This document shows, piece by piece, positions 22,539-31,499 of a stretch of 64,000 nt of DNA. Source of the stretch: Candidatus Roizmanbacteria bacterium UBA1450 (GTDB lineage Bacteria > Patescibacteriota > Microgenomatia > UBA1406 > GWC2-37-13). Each line of letters starts with the position of its first letter. Within the stretch, counting starts at the first letter, position 1. The translations under genes were made by a program, and so were the position numbers. The DNA is taken from positions 286,374 through 350,373 of the forward strand of contig DCTC01000001.1 of assembly GCA_002329205.1 (NCBI GenBank). The letters are read 5' to 3'. The notes beneath the pieces were generated by a model that was not told the DNA's origin, made no database searches, and saw only the letters and a program-made list of their open reading frames with translations.

Positions 22539-23822
22539 ATGTTTACGAGAATGATCTCGAAATTGATCTCCCTTGTCGTAGTGGCAGCGCTGATCGTCGG
22601 CTTCGGCTGGCTGGTCTTGCGTTATCAACCGACAAGCGCGGCCACGCCGGCCGCACCGGTACGTGAAGTACCCGCTGCTCCCGTGGCGCAGGAACCCGCT
22701 GGCGAGATGGAACTCCCGTGGGATACTGCTTCCATTCCGACCTCCAACCTCACATGGAACGAGGTCATGGCGGCAGCTCCCAAGCTCGTCAATTTCGTTC
22801 CCGGCGGCCCGAATGGGAATCCTGGTCCGCTCATTGAGTGGATCGATACCCGTGTAGGGGCTTCCAAGACTGAGCATGTTGACACTTCGCCGTGGACCAT
22901 CAATGGCCCCGCGCTTGTGTGGGGCGGATTCCATGATGCCCCCTCAAGCTATGAGATCATGAGCACCACCGGCGTCAAGGTCATCAGCGCTCAGGGATCC
23001 AAGTACCGCATCGGCACGTCAATCATCGTCGTTCCGGCTGGAACCACAATCACCGTGCACAACACCGGTGCAATGGTCTCTTTGGACGGCTATGACGGCA
23101 CGTTCCCCGGTGCAGGACCCATGGTCATGCAGGAAGAGGAAGTTGGATTCCCCTTGAAGTGTGCGGCGACACAAAATTACCCGCCTCGTGTCATTGACCT
23201 CGATGCACTCGCAGAGAGCGACCAGGACACCAAGGCGTTTGCACGCAGCCATTTCAATGCGGAATACAAGCTCGAAACGCCGTCAGACATGGGATTCGTC
23301 CTGTGGACCACCGGCATCGTGCGGGGCGCCCGACTGATGGGAGTGGATCCCGGTGTGGCGAAGATTTATTTTGTCAACCCGGGCAAGACCGCCACCGTCC
23401 TCGGTAGTTACCAGGGCGTGGCTGTCTGCGCTCCCGCAGTCAGTGAATCAGCACCTCAAAAAGGTGATGACGCACAGGCCAGCGGTGCAGGTGTATCTGA
23501 CGCAGTCCAAGTTCCCATTTCCGAGGTAGCTGAGATGCTCAATCGCGGCGCTGATTTGAATGCGCTCGCGACCAAGTACCCTTATGCAGTGATCGAAGGC
23601 GAATTCGGCGAACAGCCGACCGCCTCCATCCTGCTCCTCGGCAAGGGAACTGACACGACCACGTGGATGACGGTTGGCGAGGGGGGCGTAGCCCCCTCCG
23701 TCAACCTCGTCCCCGAGGCGACAGTTCCGTCCGGTATGAAGGCACTGCTCCTCGACGGTTCACTTGACCCGGAGTGCCAGCTCGATTATTGGATGGATGC
23801 AAAGCCGGCCCGTTGCGGCTAA
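22539..23822 (+). CDS. Exported protein with N-terminal anchor, 427 aa
   Basis: ATG at 22539 after AAGGAGGACAGCACC. A hydrophobic helix at about 9-26 (KLISLVVVAALIVGFGWLVL) anchors or exports the protein, followed by an Ala/Pro linker (PAAPVREVPAAPVAQ). Two beta-rich regions follow, one with a possible cupin-like run (IIVVPAGTTITVHNTGAMV, about 165-183), and the last third after an Ala/Gln linker (EVAEMLNRGADLNALATKYP) may be a separate domain. Five or so Cys, including LDPECQLDYWMD and ARCG at the end, could form disulfides outside the cell. No family recognised. Codons are clearly GC-richer than the genes around, and the leader is exceptional. Confidence 0.75.
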   Translation: MFTRMISKLISLVVVAALIVGFGWLVLRYQPTSAATPAAPVREVPAAPVAQEPAGEMELPWDTASIPTSNLTWNEVMAAAPKLVNFVPGGPNGNPGPLIEWIDTRVGASKTEHVDTSPWTINGPALVWGGFHDAPSSYEIMSTTGVKVISAQGSKYRIGTSIIVVPAGTTITVHNTGAMVSLDGYDGTFPGAGPMVMQEEEVGFPLKCAATQNYPPRVIDLDALAESDQDTKAFARSHFNAEYKLETPSDMGFVLWTTGIVRGARLMGVDPGVAKIYFVNPGKTATVLGSYQGVAVCAPAVSESAPQKGDDAQASGAGVSDAVQVPISEVAEMLNRGADLNALATKYPYAVIEGEFGEQPTASILLLGKGTDTTTWMTVGEGGVAPSVNLVPEATVPSGMKALLLDGSLDPECQLDYWMDAKPARCG

Positions 23823-23855
23823 CGACAGTGTGCTCTCAACGTTCTGAACCCAAGG

Positions 23856-23961
23856 GGAGGCCCGAAGCTCTAAAAAGCCGAGGGCCTCCGGGGAGGTCAC
23901 CTCCCGCCCACAAGGCGGGAAGGTTGGAGTTTCCTTAAACTCCGTAAAACCTCCCTCTTTT
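23856..23961 (+). terminator. Array of overlapping hairpins ending in a T-run
   Basis: Four inverted repeats in a row: GGAGGCCC/GGGCCTCC (23856-23863 with 23882-23889), GGGAGG/CCTCCC (23891-23896 with 23900-23905), CCCGCC/GGCGGG (23903-23908 with 23914-23919) and GGAGTTT/AAACTCC (23926-23932 with 23937-23943), then CTCTTTTTCC. The second and third overlap and cannot form together. It probably ends the transcript of the gene at 22539. Confidence 0.5.
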
Positions 23962-24030
23962 TCCTATCCTGTCCAATCATGGACATGAGAGGTAAGAGAA
24001 TAAAGATTATTATTATTTAAATAATTCAGT

Positions 24031-24267
24031 ATGATACGAACAATATTGATCACACTTGCCGTACTTGGAGTCATCGGACTCGCCTATTATGGCTTGTACA
24101 CCTGGAATCAAAATATGAAAAATGAGGCCGTAGATGCTTGTATAGGAGCATCATCCGTCGTGACAGCCATTGATCAGGATGTACAGAGACAAAGATATAC
24201 TATGCCTGACGGTGCCTGGTACGAAAAATGTATGAAAGATAAAGGATACTCAGTTAATGAGCAATAA
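24031..24267 (+). CDS. Small single-pass membrane protein, 78 aa
   Basis: A membrane helix at about 3-24 (TILITLAVLGVIGLAYYGLY) is followed by a short extracellular polar domain with two Cys (DACIGAS and YEKCMKDKGYSV) that could pair in a disulfide. No family recognised. Its stop lies inside the start of the glycosyltransferase gene (11-bp overlap), so the two are probably cotranslated. Confidence 0.65.
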   Translation: MIRTILITLAVLGVIGLAYYGLYTWNQNMKNEAVDACIGASSVVTAIDQDVQRQRYTMPDGAWYEKCMKDKGYSVNEQ

Positions 24268-25177
24268 CATAAGAAAGTTGAATAGTTTTATGAAAAAATC
24301 GGCACGTACACCAAAAGTCACGGTACTCATGCCCGTTTACAACGGTGCAGCTTACCTCGAAGAGGCTATCCTTTCTGTGCTCAATAATTCGTATGATGAC
24401 TACGAACTCGTACTGATAAATGATGGATCCAAAGATACTTCCGAACAAATCTGCCGACGTCTGGCAGATAAACACAACCAAATTCGCTATTTTACCTTTA
24501 AAAAGAATAAAGGGCTTGTCGCCGCACTCAATTTCGGTCTGAAAAAAGCCCGCGGGACCTATATCTGTCGACTCAATCAGGACGACCGTATGCTTCCGCA
24601 TCGCATTAAAACTCAGGTTGCATACCTGGACAAACATCAGGATGTCGCGGTAGTCGGATCTTGGATCAGACTGTTGCATATCGGCAAAAAAGACTGGTCA
24701 GAAACAATCAGATATCTTGAAAAAGACGAACAAATCAAACAGGTATGGCATATTCTGTCACCGTTTTCAGACCCTGCCGTCATGTACCGCAAGGAAGTGG
24801 CTCTGTCACTTGAGGGATATGACGAAGACTTTTTCATTGCGGAAGATTCACATATGTGGATCCGGATGGGTACGGTCGGAAAACTTGCCAATATCCCGGA
24901 AATTCTGACAGAAGTCCGTTTCCATGATGAAGCAACGACGTACAGTAATTTCAAGTATCTGATGCAAACGACCTACAAACTGCATCGCTGGATGCATGAA
25001 AACGTACAGGAAGCACCACTTCACATTCAGGCTTTCTGGCTTATGCAGCTGGGGGCGGGTCTCGTATTGCCTCCTCAGGTTGTGTTCGGTATCTATCGGA
25101 CGATAAAACGATCCATAAACTTCTTCAAAGATGTCCAGTTTGATTTCCGGAGAAATTACTTACCGGATTTGAGATAA
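24257..25177 (+). CDS. Family 2 glycosyltransferase
   Basis: 306 residues; ATG at 24257, or the internal ATG at 24290 (MKKSARTPK), which would remove the overlap. The GT-A fold of family 2 is plain: VTVLMPVYNGAAYLEEAI, then LVLINDGSKDTS, the substrate region NQDDRMLPHRI (D-x-D equivalent), and EDSHMWIRM for the acceptor-side acidic motif. It transfers a sugar from a nucleotide donor to a glycan or lipid carrier. It lies at the edge of a block of glycan genes (24.2-30.3 kb). No membrane helix is certain, though the C-terminal hydrophobic stretch could associate with the membrane. Confidence 0.85.
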   Translation: MSNNIRKLNSFMKKSARTPKVTVLMPVYNGAAYLEEAILSVLNNSYDDYELVLINDGSKDTSEQICRRLADKHNQIRYFTFKKNKGLVAALNFGLKKARGTYICRLNQDDRMLPHRIKTQVAYLDKHQDVAVVGSWIRLLHIGKKDWSETIRYLEKDEQIKQVWHILSPFSDPAVMYRKEVALSLEGYDEDFFIAEDSHMWIRMGTVGKLANIPEILTEVRFHDEATTYSNFKYLMQTTYKLHRWMHENVQEAPLHIQAFWLMQLGAGLVLPPQVVFGIYRTIKRSINFFKDVQFDFRRNYLPDLR

Positions 25178-25224
25178 GACTTCTCTTCTCTCCCTTCTGA
25201 AAGGAAACATTAAAATAACGGCCT

Positions 25225-25261
25225 AAAATTTGCATGTTTCAGCTCAAAAGATGCAAATTTT
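25225..25261. terminator. Hairpin between convergent glycan genes
   Basis: AAAATTTGCAT (25225-25235) pairs with ATGCAAATTTT (25251-25261) over 11 bp, loop 15 nt. It is symmetrical and ends in four T on either strand, so it may serve both genes. A second repeat, AGTGCAT/ATGCACT (25307-25313 with 25322-25328), follows. Confidence 0.55.
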
Positions 25262-25336
25262 GATGCGAAATTAACATGGTTCCTTACTCTCCCCTCGTGT
25301 GAGTTCAGTGCATAGGTAAAGATGCACTTCACGTAT

Positions 25337-28300
25337 TTAATCGCTTTTGTGTAGTTTCTTGATGAAGATCCACCCTCCCCCGATGGCAGCAAGGGTCATA
25401 ATCCATCCGATGAAGGCAAGCGTCTGCGGCCAATAATAGATATAGAGTGCTTTTGTTCGAGTGTGTTCAAACAAGTCAGAAGAAAGTTCAAAACAATTCG
25501 CATAACCGTCGCATCTTCCCTGTGACTGTGAAATATCATGTCCGAATAGAGCTCCCAATATACTGTCAGAGACGATCCACTGTCTGTCATATCCTTCCCT
25601 GAATAACAGCAGCATATTCTGATCCAATGTATTAGTTTCTACTTCTGAACGCCATAATGAAGGCAATATCCTTCGTATTGAATGGCTTTCTGGCAACGAG
25701 AAATCTTCATAAATTGATTCGGGCTCCACGACCAAATACTGCCAAGCTGTAGGAAGCTGTGCAACCGTCATTGATTGCAGTACATATCCCGCTTCATTCA
25801 GTGAATCCTGATGAAAGGTAAACTGTTTCTGTTTGGTATCAAGGAGATGCGGTTCTGCAGGAACCCAGGTATAGGAAGAAACCATCGCAAGTTCTCTGAA
25901 ATCTTTTTGGTAATCTCTCCTGTCAAACCAGTCAGGGAGATTAAATTTCTTAAATACCTCAATGTCAGGATAGCCTTGGTACAAAGAGACATACTCATCT
26001 TTATATTCATACAATCCGTCATCAAGAATAAATTTGGGATATTTACCTGCGTATAAATTGTACTCCACACCGACTAGGTAAAAATTATTGCTTGAGAACG
26101 GTCTGCGGATAAACAATTGGTTATGACATTGAGATTGGTAATTCAGCCAGGAATCATCAAGCTTCCGGAACGTCCTATACCCCTTCTCTTCTTCACAAGG
26201 CCCCGTAGACACATAATACCCCGCGTCTTTTCCTTCCTGGAAAGACGAATAACGGGATTCGGCGTGAGGAATCGTGAGTGTGATCGGCGTTTCATCCGTG
26301 CCTTCAATCACAAATGAAGCTTCCAATTCTTCGGTTGGTACGTAAGCTACAACATGAGACTCCGCTTCGGTATAAATATCCAACTGCATAGAATGTATAT
26401 CGACTTGTTGTTTCTGATAACTGTTATTCATAAGTGAGATCAGCATGACCATTTCCTGTGTCTCTCTTACAGTTCTGCTTAGAGGCAGTGTTATCGTTTG
26501 CCTATCACCGATCGTGTGAATTTCCTGTTTGTTGAGACACTCGTCTATGGCTGCTTCTTTTACACAAACTCTCAGTAAATGCGGTTTATCCAATGAAGAA
26601 ACAAACTCAAATAATCCGGGTTTTGCTATACGGTCAGGCACGTAGCCATATTTCTCATCCAGGCTTTCCTGACTCCCTGATAACGTCATACTTACTTCGA
26701 AATACTGTGTATTTTCCGGAGATTCCTGTAGCACATCTTCAATACCTCTCCAGAAACAAGCAGATCCGTTTTGAGCTGTTATTGTTATACCTTCTGCCTG
26801 CTTCTTTGCTGAGAATGAATAATCTTTCAGCTGATCATTGAAGCAATTGGGATTTTCCGTAAAACTGAAAACCCCCGGATCTACGGCAGATACATAAGCC
26901 CTCGTGAGAATTTGCACCTGCATATCAGCATCATTCGTCATCAGATAGCCGACGAGCTGCTCAGTCTCATCTATGGTCTCCGGCGGGGTAAATACATATC
27001 CGTCAATAGCAATTTTCCATGCTGCCTCTGAGGTGGACTCCGGATCAATTCGAAGTTCTCCGATCGGCATTTCGAATGATACCGTCCCGATTCGTGGTGA
27101 AGCGACGTGGTAAAACTTAAGAAGATATCCTTCCTGATTGGCCTGAATAGTTGCTTTGACCATACGCTGATCAATCTGCTGAGTCGTATCCCTGTACATA
27201 GTAAGCGTATATTTCTTACCCGGTTTCAAAACAGTTTGAGGCTTCAAAGTAATCTCTCCATCACCGAACTCGATATCCTGTGACAAATTTGCAAAGGGAT
27301 ATAGTCTACCTTCTACTCCATCCTGCTGTCTGATATGTTCATCCGTCAAATGAGATGAATTCAAAATAGTATCAAATTCAGAATCTACCTGAGTGAGCGA
27401 TTGGATAAAATCTATACGCGGTGAAGTTTGAACAAGTCTGTATAACGTGATTGTTTGTGAATTATTCCCTGTTGCACGATCTTTTCTTGGAGGATACGAA
27501 AAAGTTGCATAGTCCTCTCTGTACATATTCGGGTCTATTTGATATGTTTTTACGACTTCAATAAGCCCTCTATCTTCAAGCAATCCGAGAGCTGTGAGGA
27601 CGTCGGGGCTGTTATAATCTCCCCAGTACACGAGTCCCCGACTTGATTGCTCAGCTCCCACCGTACCGTCATACAGTACATACTCAACACCCGCAGTACT
27701 CAAAAGATTATACAGTTCAAATATCTTTTCAGATGGGTTCCCACCAGTTGATGCAGACTGCATATTGGAATTCAGTTTATATATTTGCTCGTGGAGGTAA
27801 GCATTTTCCATACTGGCCGGTTCAAAAGTACGATCAATAAACGGTTTGTTTATCAGATAATGAAAAAAGGATGAGCCGATGTATCCCCAGCTGTACGATT
27901 TCCAGTAGCCATGTTTTTCGAGCGGTACATGCAAAACTCTATTCTCCTCCTGATCCGCATTGATGATCTCCGCTATTTCAAAATACGGCTCAGGGATTTT
28001 GCTGTAGAGAAAGTGACCGATCAGCTGCCCGGTAAAATACCAGCGGAAAACGAATACATGAAGCACAACTAAAACGGTGAGGATACTGCCCAGAACTTCT
28101 TTTTGGAAACGTACCGGCCGGACAATCCGGAGCATCTGCAGCATAATAAATGCAGCGGCCAAACTACCGGCGAATGCAATATACGGATGGAATTTGGTAT
28201 CGCCGAATCTGAACAATACGCCGAAATACGGGATATACCTGTCAAAAAAATGATACAAAAATCCGAGCGGCGAATACTCTTTGAGCGACAGAAAAAGAAA

Positions 28301-29383
28301 TATTCCGATGACAAATGGAATCCAGAGCAGCTTGGTATACGATTTAAAACGTACCAACAGCAGCAACGAACCGAGAATATACAGAACCGGAAAAATAAAT
28401 AAAATTCCCGTATAAAGAGGCGTATCATATAAATCTGCCAACGGATGCCACGGATACATTTCGTTACCCGCACCTGTCACGACCGAATCGAAAAAATTGG
28501 GCCGCAATATCAGCTGTTCCCGGATATCATACACACGGACCGGCTGATTGAGCTGAAGCTCATTGGCGTCGATAAACGTCGGGGCATGTCGTATGATTCC
28601 TGATTTTTCCCGGGTGTAATTGAAAAACGGAGTAAGCCAAAAGGAATTTATCGTAAAGAAAACAAGAAAAAAATATATGACGTGTTTTAGATTTTTACGC
28701 GCCAAAAAAAATAACCCTGCTAATCCGAGCGTCATGAGGGTCGTAATCAGGATTGTACCGGTTATATAGCTTCCGCTTGCAACAAGCAGTATCAGAATAA
28801 AACCCAAGTATCTGAAAAAAGACATTTTCCTTTTTATAAGGATCCAGAAGAGTATATATACGAGCCATGGAAGCGCAAAAAACCGGTTGTTATATGTCAC
28901 GATGATAAAGAAATAGGTTGCAAGCGTATTGAGATTGAAGATATAAAAAAATGCTGAAATAAATCCAAAAGCACTTCCCCACTCCCGTTTGGTATGCGGG
29001 AAAATGTATGTTTCATACAGCAGTTTCGCGAGAAAAAACATCCCCACCCCACCGAAAATTAGTGTCAGAAGTAGATATACTTGATCAACAAGCTGAAGGG
29101 GCAAAAATAAATTCAATACTGCGTATATCAGCTGTCGGGGAAGGTCTACTATTTCTGAATCGGCAGGAACACCCAAACCCCAATGATTGCGCCAGGCGCT
29201 GAAAATAGTACGCCAGATGACATCTTTTTGATTAAAATAAGCAGAGTAGTTGTCAAACCCCATGAGAAAAAACGCTGGTTTGAGCGACACAGTGGCTATT
29301 CCGAGAAGAATCAGGCAAAGGAAAATGAGCCAGCCGTTTCTGCGTATGAAAGCCATTGTTTTTGAATATATTCGTTTAAGCAT
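25337..29383 (-). CDS. Large polytopic GT-C-like membrane protein (AftD/YfhO-like), 1348 aa
   Basis: The N-terminal third (about 1-480) has a dozen or so hydrophobic helices with luminal loops, including an early acidic loop (GFDNYSAYFN), as in GT-C glycosyltransferases such as AftD-type arabinosyltransferases and YfhO-like proteins. The middle and C-terminal 800 residues are an exported, beta-rich region with several jelly-roll-like segments (carbohydrate-binding in look). A final membrane helix near 1320-1340 ends in KKLHKSD. It probably moves a lipid-linked sugar onto a surface glycan, but donor and acceptor are unknown. Its 5' end overlaps the upstream RmlD-like gene by 73 bp if the first ATG is used; the ATG at 29353 is an alternative. 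Confidence 0.7.
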   Translation of the reverse strand: MLKRIYSKTMAFIRRNGWLIFLCLILLGIATVSLKPAFFLMGFDNYSAYFNQKDVIWRTIFSAWRNHWGLGVPADSEIVDLPRQLIYAVLNLFLPLQLVDQVYLLLTLIFGGVGMFFLAKLLYETYIFPHTKREWGSAFGFISAFFYIFNLNTLATYFFIIVTYNNRFFALPWLVYILFWILIKRKMSFFRYLGFILILLVASGSYITGTILITTLMTLGLAGLFFLARKNLKHVIYFFLVFFTINSFWLTPFFNYTREKSGIIRHAPTFIDANELQLNQPVRVYDIREQLILRPNFFDSVVTGAGNEMYPWHPLADLYDTPLYTGILFIFPVLYILGSLLLLVRFKSYTKLLWIPFVIGIFLFLSLKEYSPLGFLYHFFDRYIPYFGVLFRFGDTKFHPYIAFAGSLAAAFIMLQMLRIVRPVRFQKEVLGSILTVLVVLHVFVFRWYFTGQLIGHFLYSKIPEPYFEIAEIINADQEENRVLHVPLEKHGYWKSYSWGYIGSSFFHYLINKPFIDRTFEPASMENAYLHEQIYKLNSNMQSASTGGNPSEKIFELYNLLSTAGVEYVLYDGTVGAEQSSRGLVYWGDYNSPDVLTALGLLEDRGLIEVVKTYQIDPNMYREDYATFSYPPRKDRATGNNSQTITLYRLVQTSPRIDFIQSLTQVDSEFDTILNSSHLTDEHIRQQDGVEGRLYPFANLSQDIEFGDGEITLKPQTVLKPGKKYTLTMYRDTTQQIDQRMVKATIQANQEGYLLKFYHVASPRIGTVSFEMPIGELRIDPESTSEAAWKIAIDGYVFTPPETIDETEQLVGYLMTNDADMQVQILTRAYVSAVDPGVFSFTENPNCFNDQLKDYSFSAKKQAEGITITAQNGSACFWRGIEDVLQESPENTQYFEVSMTLSGSQESLDEKYGYVPDRIAKPGLFEFVSSLDKPHLLRVCVKEAAIDECLNKQEIHTIGDRQTITLPLSRTVRETQEMVMLISLMNNSYQKQQVDIHSMQLDIYTEAESHVVAYVPTEELEASFVIEGTDETPITLTIPHAESRYSSFQEGKDAGYYVSTGPCEEEKGYRTFRKLDDSWLNYQSQCHNQLFIRRPFSSNNFYLVGVEYNLYAGKYPKFILDDGLYEYKDEYVSLYQGYPDIEVFKKFNLPDWFDRRDYQKDFRELAMVSSYTWVPAEPHLLDTKQKQFTFHQDSLNEAGYVLQSMTVAQLPTAWQYLVVEPESIYEDFSLPESHSIRRILPSLWRSEVETNTLDQNMLLLFREGYDRQWIVSDSILGALFGHDISQSQGRCDGYANCFELSSDLFEHTRTKALYIYYWPQTLAFIGWIMTLAAIGGGWIFIKKLHKSD

Positions 29384-30270
29384 TCCTTCCAGGGTCGCAT
29401 AATGTATAAGCCATTGTCTTTCAGTCGTTTCGGAATAAGTTTCTCTGATGCCGGTCTTGGGGCAAAATATTCTTCCTTAAAGTATTCTGAGGTCACTTTA
29501 TTTACCTTGATATCTGTTCGTCCCAATATTTTGACTATCTCCCGGGCGACATCATACCGGCTGCATGAACCGTCACATATCATATTATAAAGACCATATG
29601 ACCCATTTGTGACGACAAAAAGCATATTTTTAGCAAAATCATACGTATAGGTCGGTGTACCGAGCTTATCATCTACGACGTTGAGTTCTTTTGTTCCTTC
29701 AATAATCTGCTTCATGACTTTGGCAACAAATTTTTTGTCTTTTGCAGCACCTCCACCCATCATCCAGCCTGCTCTGAATACATAATATTTTTGTAAATTT
29801 TCCAGAACATACAATTCTCCATCATATTTGGACTGCCCATATACGCTTATTGGGTTCGGCTTGTCGTCTTCGGTGTAAAATTCTTTTTTTCCGTCGTAGA
29901 TACCGGCAGTACTTATGTAAATCATAGGAATATCACGTTCTTTTGCGATATCCGCCAGATTTTTCGTACTTTCGGTATTCGTTTTAAAAGCGTCATCTTT
30001 CTGGACTTCACAGTATTCAAGACTGGTATGAGCGGCCAGATGTATAATCAAATCGGGATTGAATTCATCAATTTGCCGTTTCATATCTGCGTGGTCCCGT
30101 ACATCGCCATACGAAATAAAGGGCGATCGGGTGTCTATGTCAGTACATTTGACAGTAGCAACCGCTGACCAAACAGCATGGACTGCCTCACCAAGCATTC
30201 CTCCGCATCCGGTTATAAAAACGCGTGTTTTTTTGGTAATTTTCATAGATATTTGCTCATTGTCTTTCAT
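29311..30270 (-). CDS. RmlD-like NAD(P)-dependent sugar reductase/epimerase
   Basis: 319 residues from the ATG at 30270, which has AAAAAAGGA before it; an ATG at 30246 is also possible. The Rossmann motif FITGCGGMLGEAV matches the G-x-x-G-x-x-G fingerprint of extended short-chain dehydrogenases. The catalytic Y-x-x-x-K is in VYGQSKYDGE, and STAGIYDG supplies the Ser. The sequence is closest in feel to dTDP-4-dehydrorhamnose reductase (RmlD) and dTDP-4-keto-sugar enzymes. No rmlABC genes are nearby, so the exact sugar is not certain. It overlaps the downstream GT-C gene, suggesting one glycan operon. Confidence 0.82.
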   Translation of the reverse strand: MKDNEQISMKITKKTRVFITGCGGMLGEAVHAVWSAVATVKCTDIDTRSPFISYGDVRDHADMKRQIDEFNPDLIIHLAAHTSLEYCEVQKDDAFKTNTESTKNLADIAKERDIPMIYISTAGIYDGKKEFYTEDDKPNPISVYGQSKYDGELYVLENLQKYYVFRAGWMMGGGAAKDKKFVAKVMKQIIEGTKELNVVDDKLGTPTYTYDFAKNMLFVVTNGSYGLYNMICDGSCSRYDVAREIVKILGRTDIKVNKVTSEYFKEEYFAPRPASEKLIPKRLKDNGLYIMRPWKECLNEYIQKQWLSYAETAGSFSFA

Positions 30271-30431
30271 TCCTTTTTTATTGTAGGAACAAGGCAAATC
30301 AATAATATTATAGGTTATTATAACACACATGTAATATATTGCAATAACTTAACTATGTTTCTTCATAACTTCTTACAAAAGCCTTACTGAATGTTTATTA
30401 TGCAAAATGTCAGTTGTGAGATAATCATTAC

Positions 30432-30506
30432 TAGGTGATTGCGTATTATTTCTACAGGATATCATATGCGCGGTATTACTGAAAAATACTGAATCATCAG
30501 CACCTA
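30432..30506 (+). promoter_or_regulatory. Structured leader of the surface protein gene at 30550
   Basis: TAGGTG (30432-30437) can close with CACCTA (30501-30506) around an inner GTATT/AATAC hairpin (30473-30477 with 30485-30489). An AAAGGAG ribosome site follows at 30537-30543. Pairing is weaker than in the other leaders, and I could not place a promoter. Confidence 0.3.
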
Positions 30507-30549
30507 CACAACACGAAGCGCAATACGACAGTTTGAAAGGAGACAGATC

Positions 30550-31317
30550 ATGAAGTACAGACTATTGGCGACCGTGTTTCTGCTGGCGACCATTGCACCG
30601 TGGTCAGCACTGAGTCAAGTGGCTACTCCTCTTCCTGCCCCTGACAACTTTTGTACAGGCGGAATTCAGTGGAAAGTCGAAGCACTATCCGTAGAAGATC
30701 CCCGTTGCGAAACCGGTATCCTTGTACTGATTCTCATTGATCAGCCGGATGTAAAAACAGCTTTTACATCATTTGCTGAGCTGGAGACCGCTCGTGCAGG
30801 GAGACCTGCTATGGTGGTCCTGGTTTATGATGAGACTGATGTGGAACTGTTCGAGATCACGCCTGGAGCCACACCCAATGAACAAGGAGATGCCAGTGAC
30901 ATCATCATAGTCGGGACATCCGAACCAGCTGTTATCATGATGGAGCCGACCCCGGTACTAACATCTCTTCCCCTCACTATGACGCAGACCGTGACAGTTG
31001 CAGGAGAGGTTGAGATTACTCGAACAACCGAGATTACGCAGTTGATTGCGGTTACTGAAGTCGTACAGATCACAAAGGAAGTACCGGCAACCGTCGAAGT
31101 CACCCGAATTGTCGATGTAACAGCTACTCCGGAGGCTACTGATGAACTTGTCGAACCTGATGAAGTCAAGATCGACCTGGACTCGCCGGGTTGGTGGGAA
31201 CAGGGCTTCGGTCTCTTTATCCGGCGTTGGTGGTGGCTGCTCGTTTTGGCTTTGATTGTTGTAGCTATCGCGATTGGAGTTTTTGGCAATAGCCGTCAAA
31301 GACGACGATGGTGGTAG
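30550..31317 (+). CDS. Anchored surface protein, 255 aa
   Basis: ATG at 30550 after GAAAGGAGACAGATC. Signal peptide at 1-22 (LLATVFLLATIAPWSALSQ). A small domain with two Cys (NFCTGGIQ, PRCETGI) occupies about 30-110. The region 145-205 is a Thr/Val/Glu-rich stalk with repeated V-T-x-V/E-I-T-x units (QITKEVPATVEVTRIVDVTA), like the linkers of Chloroflexi and Patescibacteria surface proteins. A C-terminal membrane helix (about 228-245, WWWLLVLALIVVAIAIGVF) and RQRRRWW tail form an anchor. No catalytic motif is seen. GC-rich codons; a strong terminator follows. Confidence 0.72.
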   Translation: MKYRLLATVFLLATIAPWSALSQVATPLPAPDNFCTGGIQWKVEALSVEDPRCETGILVLILIDQPDVKTAFTSFAELETARAGRPAMVVLVYDETDVELFEITPGATPNEQGDASDIIIVGTSEPAVIMMEPTPVLTSLPLTMTQTVTVAGEVEITRTTEITQLIAVTEVVQITKEVPATVEVTRIVDVTATPEATDELVEPDEVKIDLDSPGWWEQGFGLFIRRWWWLLVLALIVVAIAIGVFGNSRQRRRWW

Positions 31318-31326
31318 AATCATACT

Positions 31327-31356
31327 CCGGTACCGCTTCACGTCAAGCGGTACCGG
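31327..31356 (+). terminator. Intrinsic terminator hairpin
   Basis: CCGGTACCGCTT (31327-31338), loop CACGTC, AAGCGGTACCGG (31345-31356). A 12-bp perfect stem just after the surface protein gene; the T-tract behind it is weak (AACTCTTCTC). Confidence 0.65.
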
Positions 31357-31499
31357 AACTCTTCTCAAATTGAAAACGAAACAAATTTATTATATACTAT
31401 AGGCTAACTAATTTAAAATATGCCATTTTTTCATCAACGTACAATTACTAACAGCTTTCGATCGTTTTGTAGAGACTAATTTCCGTGTATAATAAATCC

